Origin: Ilyomonas sp965277535
Lineage (GTDB): Bacteria > Bacteroidota > Bacteroidia > Chitinophagales > Chitinophagaceae
Length of the DNA stretch: 64,000 nucleotides
Assembly: GCA_965277535.1 (NCBI GenBank)
Contig: OZ255825.1
Location: 3,224,001-3,288,000, forward strand
Reading direction: 5' to 3'
This document shows positions 16,130 through 24,646 of this stretch, piece by piece. The notes beneath the pieces are model-generated. The model was not told the origin of the DNA. It searched no databases and saw only the letters and a list, made by a program, of their open reading frames with translations. Position 1 is the first letter of the stretch. The number at the start of each line of letters is the position of its first letter. Both the position numbers and the translations under genes were made by a program.

Positions 16130-17680
16130 TTACTGATTCACCACCGCGCCATTCATTACCGTTTTTACCTTTCCAAAATCTTCGCTTTTCGTTTCTTCTA
16201 CGGTTACTTTATTATCGTTCAAACGACAAATAAATGTTTCTGTATGCGGACTTTCAATATACCGCAACACGAGCTGTATTGTATTTAGATCTTTCCATGT
16301 ATAGGCACCGGCAACTTTTGTTGGATAAATCATAGATGTATTTTCAATAGCAGTGGCAGTAAGTGATGGCCCCGGCTTGGACGTTTCAGATAAACTCCAT
16401 TTGCCATTTCCAAAAGGTATCGTGTAAGAACCTGCATCGGTTACAAATTGTACAGCGTAAGTATTATTGTTGATAGATTGAAATGACAACTGATGAAGAT
16501 GCAGTTTGTTTGTATCTAAAGTAAACGTCTTATTGTGCAATGTTGTCGTTTCTTTATTGCCTTTTGGAACCGGCAAGGCAAGTGTTTTCAATTGTTGTGC
16601 AAGCGCTCTATCTGCGGCATTGTTGGCAGGCAGTTTATCTTTTTTAAATGCTGGTAAAAGGTATTGCCACACTAAATTGATTTCAGCCTGCATATCGGCT
16701 GTTTCGGCAGTAATGGCAAGGGCTGCATCTTCATCGGGCATTACAATCATAAACTGTCCGAAAGCACCATCACCGCGAAAGGCATTATGCCGGCAGCGCC
16801 ACATCTGATAACAATATCCTTGCAGCCAATCGCTCGAATCTTTTTTTGATTGCGGTGCGGTTGGGTCTTGCATTATCTTTTCCGTGCTCGCTTCTTTTAC
16901 CCAATCTGATGAAATCACTTGTTTGCCATTCCATTTGCCTTCCTGCAAAAACAGTTCGGCAAACTTTGCCATATCTTCTGTTTTTAAGCGTAAGCCCCAG
17001 CCGCCGGTGTTAATGCCTTTGGTATCGGTTTCCCAATCTATACCTTGTATACCGAGCGGTGCAAATAACCGTGGCGTTAAATAATCAATTACTTTTTGGC
17101 CGGTTACTTTTTGCACAATAGCACTTAGCATATAAGTGCCCAATGAGTTGTATAAAAATGTAGTGCCAGGCTCATATACAATAGGCGTTGCCAGAAAGCC
17201 TTTTATCCAGTTGCTATCCCGGCTATTTACGGTAGAGGTAGGGTCAGGGCTTTGACCATCCGACATCATCAAAACATCTTTCACCGTTAGTTCAGAAAGG
17301 TATTTGCTTACCGTATCAGGTAAATCGTTTGGAAAAAACTTCACTACTTTATCATCCAACGCAAGCTTGCCTTCCTGCAAGGCAAACCCAACAGCCGTAG
17401 CCGTAAAACTTTTACTGCATGAGTACAAAGAATGCTTTAAATCGGCACGATAGGGATTCCACCAGCCTTCGGCAACTACTTTACCATGGCGCAATAACAT
17501 AAAGCTGTGGAACTCGGTTTGGCTGTTGTTGGCGGCTTCAACAAACTTTGCAATACCGGTTGCCAAAACGCCTTCTGCTTCAGGTGTGCTGTGTGGCAGG
17601 CTGCTTTGTTGCGCACCACTTTGTATGCAAAAAAAAGAAGCAAAAACAAAAGCAATTAATAAAGATTTCAGATGACTCAT
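16130..17680 (-). CDS. Secreted serine hydrolase, class C beta-lactamase fold
   Basis: 516 residues from Met at 17680, which starts a signal peptide (LKSLLIAFVFASFFC); the frame opens further upstream at 17752 without homology. The beta-lactamase/penicillin-binding fold is shown by SCSK (SxxK nucleophile motif) in YSCSKSFTATAVGFALQEGKL, the YNS motif in LYNSLGTYML, and GWGLRLKTEDMAKFAELFLQEGKW. The last 150 residues form a beta-rich domain. Such proteins are mostly D-amino peptidases, esterases or amidases rather than true beta-lactamases. Periplasmic or surface; substrate unknown. Confidence 0.88.
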   Translation of the reverse strand: MSHLKSLLIAFVFASFFCIQSGAQQSSLPHSTPEAEGVLATGIAKFVEAANNSQTEFHSFMLLRHGKVVAEGWWNPYRADLKHSLYSCSKSFTATAVGFALQEGKLALDDKVVKFFPNDLPDTVSKYLSELTVKDVLMMSDGQSPDPTSTVNSRDSNWIKGFLATPIVYEPGTTFLYNSLGTYMLSAIVQKVTGQKVIDYLTPRLFAPLGIQGIDWETDTKGINTGGWGLRLKTEDMAKFAELFLQEGKWNGKQVISSDWVKEASTEKIMQDPTAPQSKKDSSDWLQGYCYQMWRCRHNAFRGDGAFGQFMIVMPDEDAALAITAETADMQAEINLVWQYLLPAFKKDKLPANNAADRALAQQLKTLALPVPKGNKETTTLHNKTFTLDTNKLHLHQLSFQSINNNTYAVQFVTDAGSYTIPFGNGKWSLSETSKPGPSLTATAIENTSMIYPTKVAGAYTWKDLNTIQLVLRYIESPHTETFICRLNDNKVTVEETKSEDFGKVKTVMNGAVVNQ

Positions 17681-17901
17681 ACAATCGTGTTTTGAAAAGA
17701 GAATACAATGTATTGAAATAATGATTTCAAAAATGATTTCATGTACATGCAATCATAAAACGGTAGATGCATACTTCTTCTTTTTCCGCAATTTAAGTTG
17801 CAGCAGTGTCTTCACAGCGTAGCTTATGTGCAATGGCTAAGAGCCCCCTGTAATACGTCTTTTACCAGTGTGCAGGAGTTATAGATAGCGGCAGGTACTC
17901 T

Positions 17902-18063
17902 ATGAACACCATGAATGGTAATCAATCTATACTCAGGTTTCCTCACGCATTAACGGTAGATAAGCTGTACCTGCAAACCGAGCAAATGGTTGTAGAAAAA
18001 GATAGTGCTAACCTGCAATTATTCAACTACAACATAACTGATGGCTATCACCAGCATTTTTAA
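17902..18063 (+). pseudogene. Possible gene remnant, 53 codons
   Basis: A frame starting MNTMNGNQSILRFPHALTVD and ending NYNITDGYHQHF. Residue use looks protein-like, and the frame is open back to 17854, but no family is recognised and there is no clear start signal. It may be the tail of a decayed gene. The remainder of 17681-18109 shows nothing definable. Confidence 0.2.
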
Positions 18064-18109
18064 AAGCAAATTAAGTAGCTGCTTATAATTTTGTACACCA
18101 GGGTTGGTA

Positions 18110-20248
18110 TCAGATTTCTATTTTGTCTCTGCGCAACACAATCATCGAGCGACCTTCCAGCACAATTTCATCTCCATCTTCATAAATGGCACAACCTTCT
18201 TCCGTAACACAACCATTGGCGCTATCAACCACTTTTTTCCAGGGACGGCCATATTTTCCTTTCTTATCCGGAACTGTAAAAGTCAGGTCATTTGGGTGGG
18301 CGTTGAACAGCAATAAAAAGCAATCATCTATCACCTTTTCTTGTTCATAGCCAATGGCATCAATTGCCTGGCCATTGAGATAAACAGTGATAGATTGGTT
18401 CCATCCGTTCGTCCGTTCTTCCTCTTGCATTTCCAAACCCGATGGATGTATCCACATAATATCATTCAATCCTATATGCTTTACTTCCTTACCCTGGAAC
18501 CATTTGCGGCGGCTAAAGGAAGGGTGCTTTTTATAAAGGTGAATGATGTTTTTGCAAAATGTAAAAAGACTTTTATCGCCATATTGCCAGTCGAGCCACG
18601 TTGTTTCATTGTCCTGGCAATAGGCGTTGTTGTTTCCGCCCTGTGTGTTGCCCATTTCATCGCCCGACAAAAGCATTGGCACACCCTGCGACAGAAAAAG
18701 TGTTGCCAAAAGGTTTCTTTTTTGCTTGTTCCTTAAAGCGTTCACCATTGCATCGCTGGTTGGGCCTTCAATACCATGATTGCATGAGCGATTGTGGTTT
18801 TCACCATCCTGGTTATTTTCACCGTTGGCTTCGTTATGCTTTTCGTTGTACGATACTAAATCATGCAAAGTGAAACCATCGTGTGCGGTAATAAAATTAA
18901 TGCTGGCGGTAGGCAAACGGTAGTCGTTTTTGTATAAGTCGGGGCTGCCCATAAATCTCTCTACAAATTCGCTCAACTCACAGCCTTCTCCGCGCCAGTA
19001 ATCGCGTATGCAATCGCGATATTTACCATTCCATTCTGCCCATCCCGGTGGAAAGTTGCCTACCTGATAGCCACCTTCACCTACATCCCATGGTTCTGCA
19101 ATCAGCTTTACCTGCGAGATAACGGGATCTTGATAAATGATGTCGAAAAAAGCACTGAGGCGGTTCACATCATGAAGCTCGCGGGCCAGTGCAGCTGCAA
19201 GGTCAAAACGGAAGCCATCAACGTGCATCTCAAGTATCCAATACCGAAGGCTATCCATGATTAACCGCAGCACCGCAGGAAGATTGGTGTTGAGTGTATT
19301 GCCTGTGCCGGTATAATCGAAGTAGAACGCTTTGTTGTGATTTGCCAAACGATAATAAGAGCTATTGTCTATGCCACGAAATGATAAGGTAGGGCCCATG
19401 TGGTTGCCTTCTGCGGTATGATTGTACACTACATCGAGAATTACTTCAATACCTGCTTTGTGCAGGGCTTTCACCATGTTTTTAAATTCAGTTACCTGCG
19501 CACCACCATCGCTGTTGGCAGCATAGCGAACATCGGGAGCAAAAAAGCCAATGGTATTGTATCCCCAATAGTTGGTAAGACCTTTTTGCACAAGGTGCCT
19601 GTCGGCTACAAAATGGTGAACGGGCATTAGCTCAAGAGCAGTGATGCCAAGCTCTTTTAAGTATTGAATAGAAGAGGGATGTGAAATGCCTGCATAGGTG
19701 CCCCGAAGATGTTGGGGTATGGCAGGATTGCGAATGGTAAAGCCCTTTACATGCGCTTCGTAAATAATGGTATTGTGGTAAGCCGTTCTCGGAGCCTTAT
19801 CTCCATCCCAATCAAAAGAAGTATCCACTACCACTGATTTAGGCATATAAGGCGCACTGTCATCCTCATTAAAACTAAAGATTTCGTTTGGCCCGGATAC
19901 ATTGTAACCAAACAGTGAGTCGTGCCATTTGATAGTGCCTGACAAGGCTTTGGCGTGCGGGTCTATTAGTAATTTGTTTTTGTTGAACCGTAAGCCTTGG
20001 GAAGGATTGTATTCGCCATCTACCCGGTAGCCATAATGATGGCCGCATGTAAGCCCGATAACAAATACATGCCATACATGATGATACCGTTCTTTTATTT
20101 CAATGCGTTGCGTTTCGTTGCCCTCTGCATTAAACAGGCACAGCTCTACACTTGTTGCATTTTCAGAGAAAATGGCGAAATTGACTCCATTTTCATACAA
20201 GGTGATTCCTAAGGGATAAGGGCTACCCAGACTTGTTTTATAATTCAT
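18110..20248 (-). CDS. glgX: Glycogen debranching enzyme GlgX (GH13 isoamylase type)
   Basis: 712 residues, typical for GlgX. It cleaves alpha-1,6 branches of glycogen or limit dextrin in the cytoplasm. An N-terminal CBM48 module (PYPLGITLYENGVNFAIFSENATSVELCLF) precedes the GH13 barrel. Catalytic sites: DGFRFDLAAAL (nucleophile Asp), KLIAEPWDVGEGGYQVGNFP (acid/base Glu) and FITAHDGFTLHDL (transition-state Asp). YNHTAEGNHMGPTLSFRGIDN is the region I block. NHNRSCNHGIEG is typical of the debranching subfamily. The C-terminal beta domain follows. No other glycogen gene lies in the window. Confidence 0.95.
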   Translation of the reverse strand: MNYKTSLGSPYPLGITLYENGVNFAIFSENATSVELCLFNAEGNETQRIEIKERYHHVWHVFVIGLTCGHHYGYRVDGEYNPSQGLRFNKNKLLIDPHAKALSGTIKWHDSLFGYNVSGPNEIFSFNEDDSAPYMPKSVVVDTSFDWDGDKAPRTAYHNTIIYEAHVKGFTIRNPAIPQHLRGTYAGISHPSSIQYLKELGITALELMPVHHFVADRHLVQKGLTNYWGYNTIGFFAPDVRYAANSDGGAQVTEFKNMVKALHKAGIEVILDVVYNHTAEGNHMGPTLSFRGIDNSSYYRLANHNKAFYFDYTGTGNTLNTNLPAVLRLIMDSLRYWILEMHVDGFRFDLAAALARELHDVNRLSAFFDIIYQDPVISQVKLIAEPWDVGEGGYQVGNFPPGWAEWNGKYRDCIRDYWRGEGCELSEFVERFMGSPDLYKNDYRLPTASINFITAHDGFTLHDLVSYNEKHNEANGENNQDGENHNRSCNHGIEGPTSDAMVNALRNKQKRNLLATLFLSQGVPMLLSGDEMGNTQGGNNNAYCQDNETTWLDWQYGDKSLFTFCKNIIHLYKKHPSFSRRKWFQGKEVKHIGLNDIMWIHPSGLEMQEEERTNGWNQSITVYLNGQAIDAIGYEQEKVIDDCFLLLFNAHPNDLTFTVPDKKGKYGRPWKKVVDSANGCVTEEGCAIYEDGDEIVLEGRSMIVLRRDKIEI

Positions 20249-20569
20249 AGGTTATTAATAGTATTGGAACCCATTTGTTTTTAAGGTGAGGAGATAAAAG
20301 ATGTTTTCACAACTACTAAGCCATATGGATTTATGACAATGTAAATTGAGAGAAATAAAACATGATGAGTGAGCAAAAAGCGGATGCTTTATGAGGGGAA
20401 TATGGCGTAGTAGCCTTCAGTTACTTGAGAAGTGTAGCATAGATATGAAAAGAAGCATTGGCTTGCTTATATTATATCTACTTATCTACACAACATAATC
20501 TTTTCATTCAATCAGAATCTATATTTGTACAGAGCGAAGCTTTTTATATTGAATAACATAGGAATTATA
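20249..20569. other. Intergenic region with a -7 box
   Basis: Divergent promoter space between glgX and the FAD oxidase gene. TATATTTG at 20520-20527 matches the TAnnTTTG box, 42 bases before the oxidase ATG. No other structure or ORF of note. Confidence 0.4.
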
Positions 20570-22066
20570 ATGAGCGATCTAAAACGAAGAACGTTTATCA
20601 AAAACACATTGCTGGCAGGCGTAAGCGCATCCTTAGCGCCAGAGTTATTATCGGCAACTCCTTCATTACAAAATGCAAGTAATAAAAATGGCACAATACC
20701 TTTTTCAGGCAAAAAGAAAATCATTGTAGCAGGCGCGGGTATTACCGGCTTGTGCTGTGGTTATGAATTGATGAAGAAAGGGCATGAGGTGACCATTCTG
20801 GAAGCCAGCGGACGTTATGGCGGCCATATTTTTACAGGTCGCGATGGATTATCAGATGGATTGTATGCCGATTATGGTGCCGACCATATTACGAAGCCTG
20901 GCTACGAGCGGTTTTTCGATTATGTAAAAGAGTTCAATCTTACAGCGATTCCATATCCTCATGCCGAAGGTTCGGAAGCAGCGCCCGACAGTCATACATT
21001 AAAAATGATTGGAGGCAAGTTCTATTCACCCGAAATGCTCCAGGATGCTACTATTCTCAAAGGCTTTGGTTTTACCGAAAAAGAGATACAGTTTTTGTCG
21101 CACAATCCCTTCTATGCACTACGCTCGCTTTATATAGATAGTTATACAGGTAAATTCAAAGATGCGTATCAACCGTTTGGTGTTGGGTATGATGAGCTTG
21201 ATAAAATATCTGTGTACGAGCTTTACAAAAAAGAAGGTGCTTCTGATGCTGCGCTTCGTTTTTTAGGTGGAAAAGATGTATCGGCATTGTATGCCATCTG
21301 GCGGTTGTTCATCATGAAAGAAAGAGGCATTCCTCTTTCCGAAGGCGATACCTTTCATTTAAAAGGAGGCAACGAGCAATTGCCAATTGCTTTTGCCAAA
21401 GCATTAGGAAATCGTCTCAAACTCAACCATCCGGCTACTGCTATTCAGCAGGATGCTAACAGTGTAACGGTTACTTACAAACCTTACCGTGATGAGGAAG
21501 AAAAGCTCACTGCCGATTACTTTGTAAACTGCATTACCCTGCCGGTGTTTAAAAACATTCCGGTAACGCCAGCCCTATCAGCTGAAAAGCAATATGTGGT
21601 TGATAATATGCAATACTCATCGCATCCGTTTTATGTATTTGAAGCGGCTACTAAGTTTTGGCTGGAGGATGGTTTTAAAACCATCAACATGGAGTTTGAA
21701 CATCCGGATATTTCTTCTATTTGGGTGGAAACAAATGAAGTATCTACTGATAAAGTGGTGTTGAAAGCTTACGGACCGAGCGGCTTATCGGCGCAACGCG
21801 TGCTGGCTGCGTTTCGGGAAGTGTATCCGGGTAAAGGGGATACCATCGAACAGGCACTTACAAAAGATTGGTCGAAAGACAAGTATGCACCTGTATGCGA
21901 AATGGAAGCTTTTCCCATTGGTGAAATGCATAAGTTCTGGCCACAAATTTTGATGCCTGAAGGCAGGCTTTATTTTGCAGGTACTTACGCTGATAACATG
22001 AGCCGTGGTATGGAATCCTGCATCCGTTCGGCACAGCGTGTAGCAGGTGAAATTGATAAAGCATAA
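20570..22066 (+). CDS. FAD-dependent amine oxidase / phytoene-desaturase-like oxidoreductase, exported
   Basis: 498 residues from the ATG at 20570. The N-terminus has a twin-arginine-like signal (LKRRTFIKNTLLAGVSASLAP), so the folded flavoprotein is probably exported by Tat. The dinucleotide-binding motif is IIVAGAGITGLCCGYELMKKGHEVTILEASGRYGG. The C-terminal RLYFAGTYADNMSRGMESCIRSAQRVA is the second FAD-contact block of flavin amine oxidases. The gene for a c-type cytochrome domain protein starts 14 bases after its stop, so electrons may pass to that haem. The substrate is unknown. Confidence 0.87.
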   Translation: MSDLKRRTFIKNTLLAGVSASLAPELLSATPSLQNASNKNGTIPFSGKKKIIVAGAGITGLCCGYELMKKGHEVTILEASGRYGGHIFTGRDGLSDGLYADYGADHITKPGYERFFDYVKEFNLTAIPYPHAEGSEAAPDSHTLKMIGGKFYSPEMLQDATILKGFGFTEKEIQFLSHNPFYALRSLYIDSYTGKFKDAYQPFGVGYDELDKISVYELYKKEGASDAALRFLGGKDVSALYAIWRLFIMKERGIPLSEGDTFHLKGGNEQLPIAFAKALGNRLKLNHPATAIQQDANSVTVTYKPYRDEEEKLTADYFVNCITLPVFKNIPVTPALSAEKQYVVDNMQYSSHPFYVFEAATKFWLEDGFKTINMEFEHPDISSIWVETNEVSTDKVVLKAYGPSGLSAQRVLAAFREVYPGKGDTIEQALTKDWSKDKYAPVCEMEAFPIGEMHKFWPQILMPEGRLYFAGTYADNMSRGMESCIRSAQRVAGEIDKA

Positions 22067-22080
22067 CGGTGTAAAAGTGT

Positions 22081-22797
22081 ATGAAAAGAAAAGGAGCTTC
22101 TCTTTGTTTGTTCGTTCTGTTTCTTTTTTGCATCAGCGTGTATGCAAGAAACAAATTCTACATTTTTCAACAAAGCAATACGCCGCCTATAGTTACCATC
22201 ACCAACCCTAAAAAAGGTACTGTTAGCAGTGCCTCTTCAGTGGCTTACTTTATTTCAGTAAAAGATAAAGAAGATGGCGATTCCAAATACGATGAAATCA
22301 ATACGAAAGAAGTGCTGTTGCAGGTAATGTATGTAGGCGACACAACAAAATTGACATCAACTCTAAATCAACCTGTGATAAATGATGCTGCTGGTTTAGT
22401 GACTATTCAATCGTCAAATTGCTTTAACTGCCACAACTTCAACAGCAAGCTTGCGGGTCCGTCATTTACTGATATTGGTAAAAAATACAGTGCCACCGCT
22501 GCTGATATAGCCCTGTTACAAAAACATATTTTAGAAGGCTCTGTTGGCGTATGGGGTAAGGTAAGTATGCCATCGCATCCCGAGTTAACAAAGGAACAAG
22601 CTGCTGACATAGTGCAATGGATACAACAGTCTGCTTCATCGCCTGATGTTACATATTACACCGGCACAGAGGGGAAATTTAGTGTTGTAAAAAAAGGGGC
22701 TTATCTCTTAACGGCAAGCTATACTGATCATGGTGTGGAGGGCGCACATTCACAAAGGCTAAAGGGTATGGACAGGACAGTTATTTATTGCAAGTAG
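22081..22797 (+). CDS. Secreted c-type cytochrome domain protein
   Basis: 238 residues with a signal peptide. A PKD/Fn3-like stretch (NTPPIVTITNPKKGTV) is followed by a cytochrome c domain: CFNCH haem site near residue 117 and SMPSHPEL supplying the axial Met. The C-terminal 60 residues resemble the carbohydrate-binding tail (GAYLLTASYTDHG) often fused to such cytochromes in ThuA/PQQ-dehydrogenase-type Bacteroidota proteins, here without those catalytic domains. It follows the FAD oxidase by 14 bases and is a plausible periplasmic electron acceptor for it. Confidence 0.87.
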   Translation: MKRKGASLCLFVLFLFCISVYARNKFYIFQQSNTPPIVTITNPKKGTVSSASSVAYFISVKDKEDGDSKYDEINTKEVLLQVMYVGDTTKLTSTLNQPVINDAAGLVTIQSSNCFNCHNFNSKLAGPSFTDIGKKYSATAADIALLQKHILEGSVGVWGKVSMPSHPELTKEQAADIVQWIQQSASSPDVTYYTGTEGKFSVVKKGAYLLTASYTDHGVEGAHSQRLKGMDRTVIYCK

Positions 22798-22843
22798 AAA
22801 AGTAAAACTGTTTAATAACTCATTTTGAAAACGTAGTATTGCG

Positions 22844-23067
22844 TCATTCCGCAAATGCCCTCAACACGGGCTTACACCTTTACGTTTCAGCGAGGGCTTT
22901 GTGCGGAATCTGATCTTGATAGTGTGAGTAAATTATTATGTTATAAACAACCTTTCATTCAATCATCTTCATTGTCCTGCTATCAGATTCCGCACAAAGC
23001 CGCCTGCAAGAGAGATTATTGTGCAAAACCAAACGGCGGCCCCAACAGTATTGTCGGGGCGGAATGA
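22844..23067. repeat. Nested inverted-repeat element (MITE/REP-like)
   Basis: A perfect 20-base inverted repeat, GGCTTTGTGCGGAATCTGAT (22895-22914) and its complement (22982-23001), is separated by 67 bases. It is enclosed by a second pair, TCATTCCGC (22844-22852) and GCGGAATGA (23059-23067). GGAATC/GATTCC motifs recur four times in 224 bases. No convincing gene. The remainder of 22798-23178 shows only the GH30 promoter. Confidence 0.65.
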
Positions 23068-23158
23068 TTGCACCGCAACTTCTTTTCAAATTAAGCCACG
23101 ATTTAAACCTGCAAGTATGTTTCCCTTTCTCTTTCTTTTTTTATACATGACTACTCAT

Positions 23159-23166
23159 TACTTTTG
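23159..23166 (+). promoter_or_regulatory. -7 box of the GH30 gene
   Basis: TACTTTTG fits TAnnTTTG and lies 12 bases before the ATG at 23179. No clear -33 element. Confidence 0.35.
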
Positions 23167-23178
23167 AAAGAAAAAAAC

Positions 23179-24627
23179 ATGAAACGATTGCTCTTGTTTG
23201 CTTTTGTTTTTGCCCATTTTTCTCTCCACGCACAAACAACTGGAAAGCCTTTTTCTGCAGCCAATAAAAAGGTTATCGTTTACACAACGGCTGATAAAAC
23301 CGATTACCGGATTTCGCTTACCGATACGTTGCATTTTGCACCACTGGCGCAGCCGGTAGAAACGCAGGTTTGCGTGTTTGTTGATCCTTCAGCAAAGTTT
23401 CAAAAGTTGATTGGCATTGGCGGTGCATTAACCGATGCTTCTGCTGAAACCTATTATAAGTTGCCTAAAGAAAGTCAGCAGGAATTGCTGAAGGCTTATT
23501 ACGATACAACGAACGGCATCGGCTACAACTGGGGAAGAACGAACATTAATAGTTGCGATTTTAGCAGCGATATGTACACCTATGTTGCGCTTAATGATAA
23601 AGAGTTAAAAACATTCAATCTTGCGCACGATGAAAAGTACAAGATACCGTTTATTAAAGAAGTGCGCAAAGCAGCCAACGGCAAGTTCACGCTGTTTGTA
23701 ACGCCCTGGAGTCCGCCAGCCTGGATGAAAGAGAACGATACCATGACGCAGGGCGGCAAGCTGAAACCTGCGTTTATGCAAAGCTGGGCAAACTATTATG
23801 TGAAGTTTATAAAAGGCTATGAAGCCATAGGCATACCTATTTGGGGCTTGTCGGTGCAGAATGAACCGATGGCAAAACAAACCTGGGAATCGTGCAGTTA
23901 TAGCGCAGAAGACGAACGTGATTTTATTAAAAATTATCTCGGACCTACGCTTGCCAAAAGCGGATTGGGAAATAAAAAACTAATGTGCTGGGATCACAAC
24001 CGCGATTTGATTTATCAGCGTGCCAGCACCATTTTAGAAGATGCGAATGCTGCCAAATATGTGTGGGGCGTAGCTTATCACTGGTATGAAACCTGGACGG
24101 GCAGCGCAATGGAATTTGATAATGTGCGCCGCGTAAAAGAGGCGTTTCCAAACATCAATTTAGCCTTTACGGAAGGTAGTGTCGAATCGTTTAAAGAATC
24201 TCGCTTTCACGAGTGGGCATTGGGTGAACGTTATGGCAATTCGATGGTGAATGATTTTAATAACGGCACCGTTGCCTGGACGGATTGGAACATTTTATTG
24301 GATGAGCGGGGCGGTCCCAATCATGTGGGCAATTTTTGTTTTGCCCCAATTCATGCCGATACCAAAACGGGCAAGCTTATTTACACCAACAGCTATTATT
24401 ACATTGGTCATTTTTCAAAATTCATTCGTCCCGGTGCGCAACGAATTGCCGCTTCCTCTAATCGCGATAAGCTGCAAACCACGGCATTTGTAAACTCAGA
24501 TGGAAGTATTGCTGTGGTGGTTTTGAACTTGTCGGATGCTGAAATTCCTTACCGCTTATGGATAAAAGGAGAAGCTGCTGAAACCACAAGTCGCCCACAT
24601 TCTATTGCAACATTAATTGTAAAATAA
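23179..24627 (+). CDS. Glycoside hydrolase family 30 (glucosylceramidase-like)
   Basis: 482 residues from the ATG at 23179; a TTG five codons upstream is less likely because the signal peptide MKRLLLFAFVFAHFSLHA starts at the ATG. GH30 retaining beta-glycosidase. IGGALTDASAETYYKLP is the family N-terminal block, SVQNEPMAKQTWESC holds the acid/base Glu, and AFTEGSVES the nucleophile Glu. The small beta side-domain closes the C-terminus (VNSDGSIAVVVLNLSD). Substrates in this family are beta-1,6-glucans, xylans or glucosides. Secreted or periplasmic. Single gene. Confidence 0.93.
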   Translation: MKRLLLFAFVFAHFSLHAQTTGKPFSAANKKVIVYTTADKTDYRISLTDTLHFAPLAQPVETQVCVFVDPSAKFQKLIGIGGALTDASAETYYKLPKESQQELLKAYYDTTNGIGYNWGRTNINSCDFSSDMYTYVALNDKELKTFNLAHDEKYKIPFIKEVRKAANGKFTLFVTPWSPPAWMKENDTMTQGGKLKPAFMQSWANYYVKFIKGYEAIGIPIWGLSVQNEPMAKQTWESCSYSAEDERDFIKNYLGPTLAKSGLGNKKLMCWDHNRDLIYQRASTILEDANAAKYVWGVAYHWYETWTGSAMEFDNVRRVKEAFPNINLAFTEGSVESFKESRFHEWALGERYGNSMVNDFNNGTVAWTDWNILLDERGGPNHVGNFCFAPIHADTKTGKLIYTNSYYYIGHFSKFIRPGAQRIAASSNRDKLQTTAFVNSDGSIAVVVLNLSDAEIPYRLWIKGEAAETTSRPHSIATLIVK

Positions 24628-24646
24628 AAAGGGATAAAACCAAAGC

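Noticed and set aside
22855..23067. 70-codon ORF
   Set aside because: Lies wholly within the nested inverted-repeat element; no coding signature.
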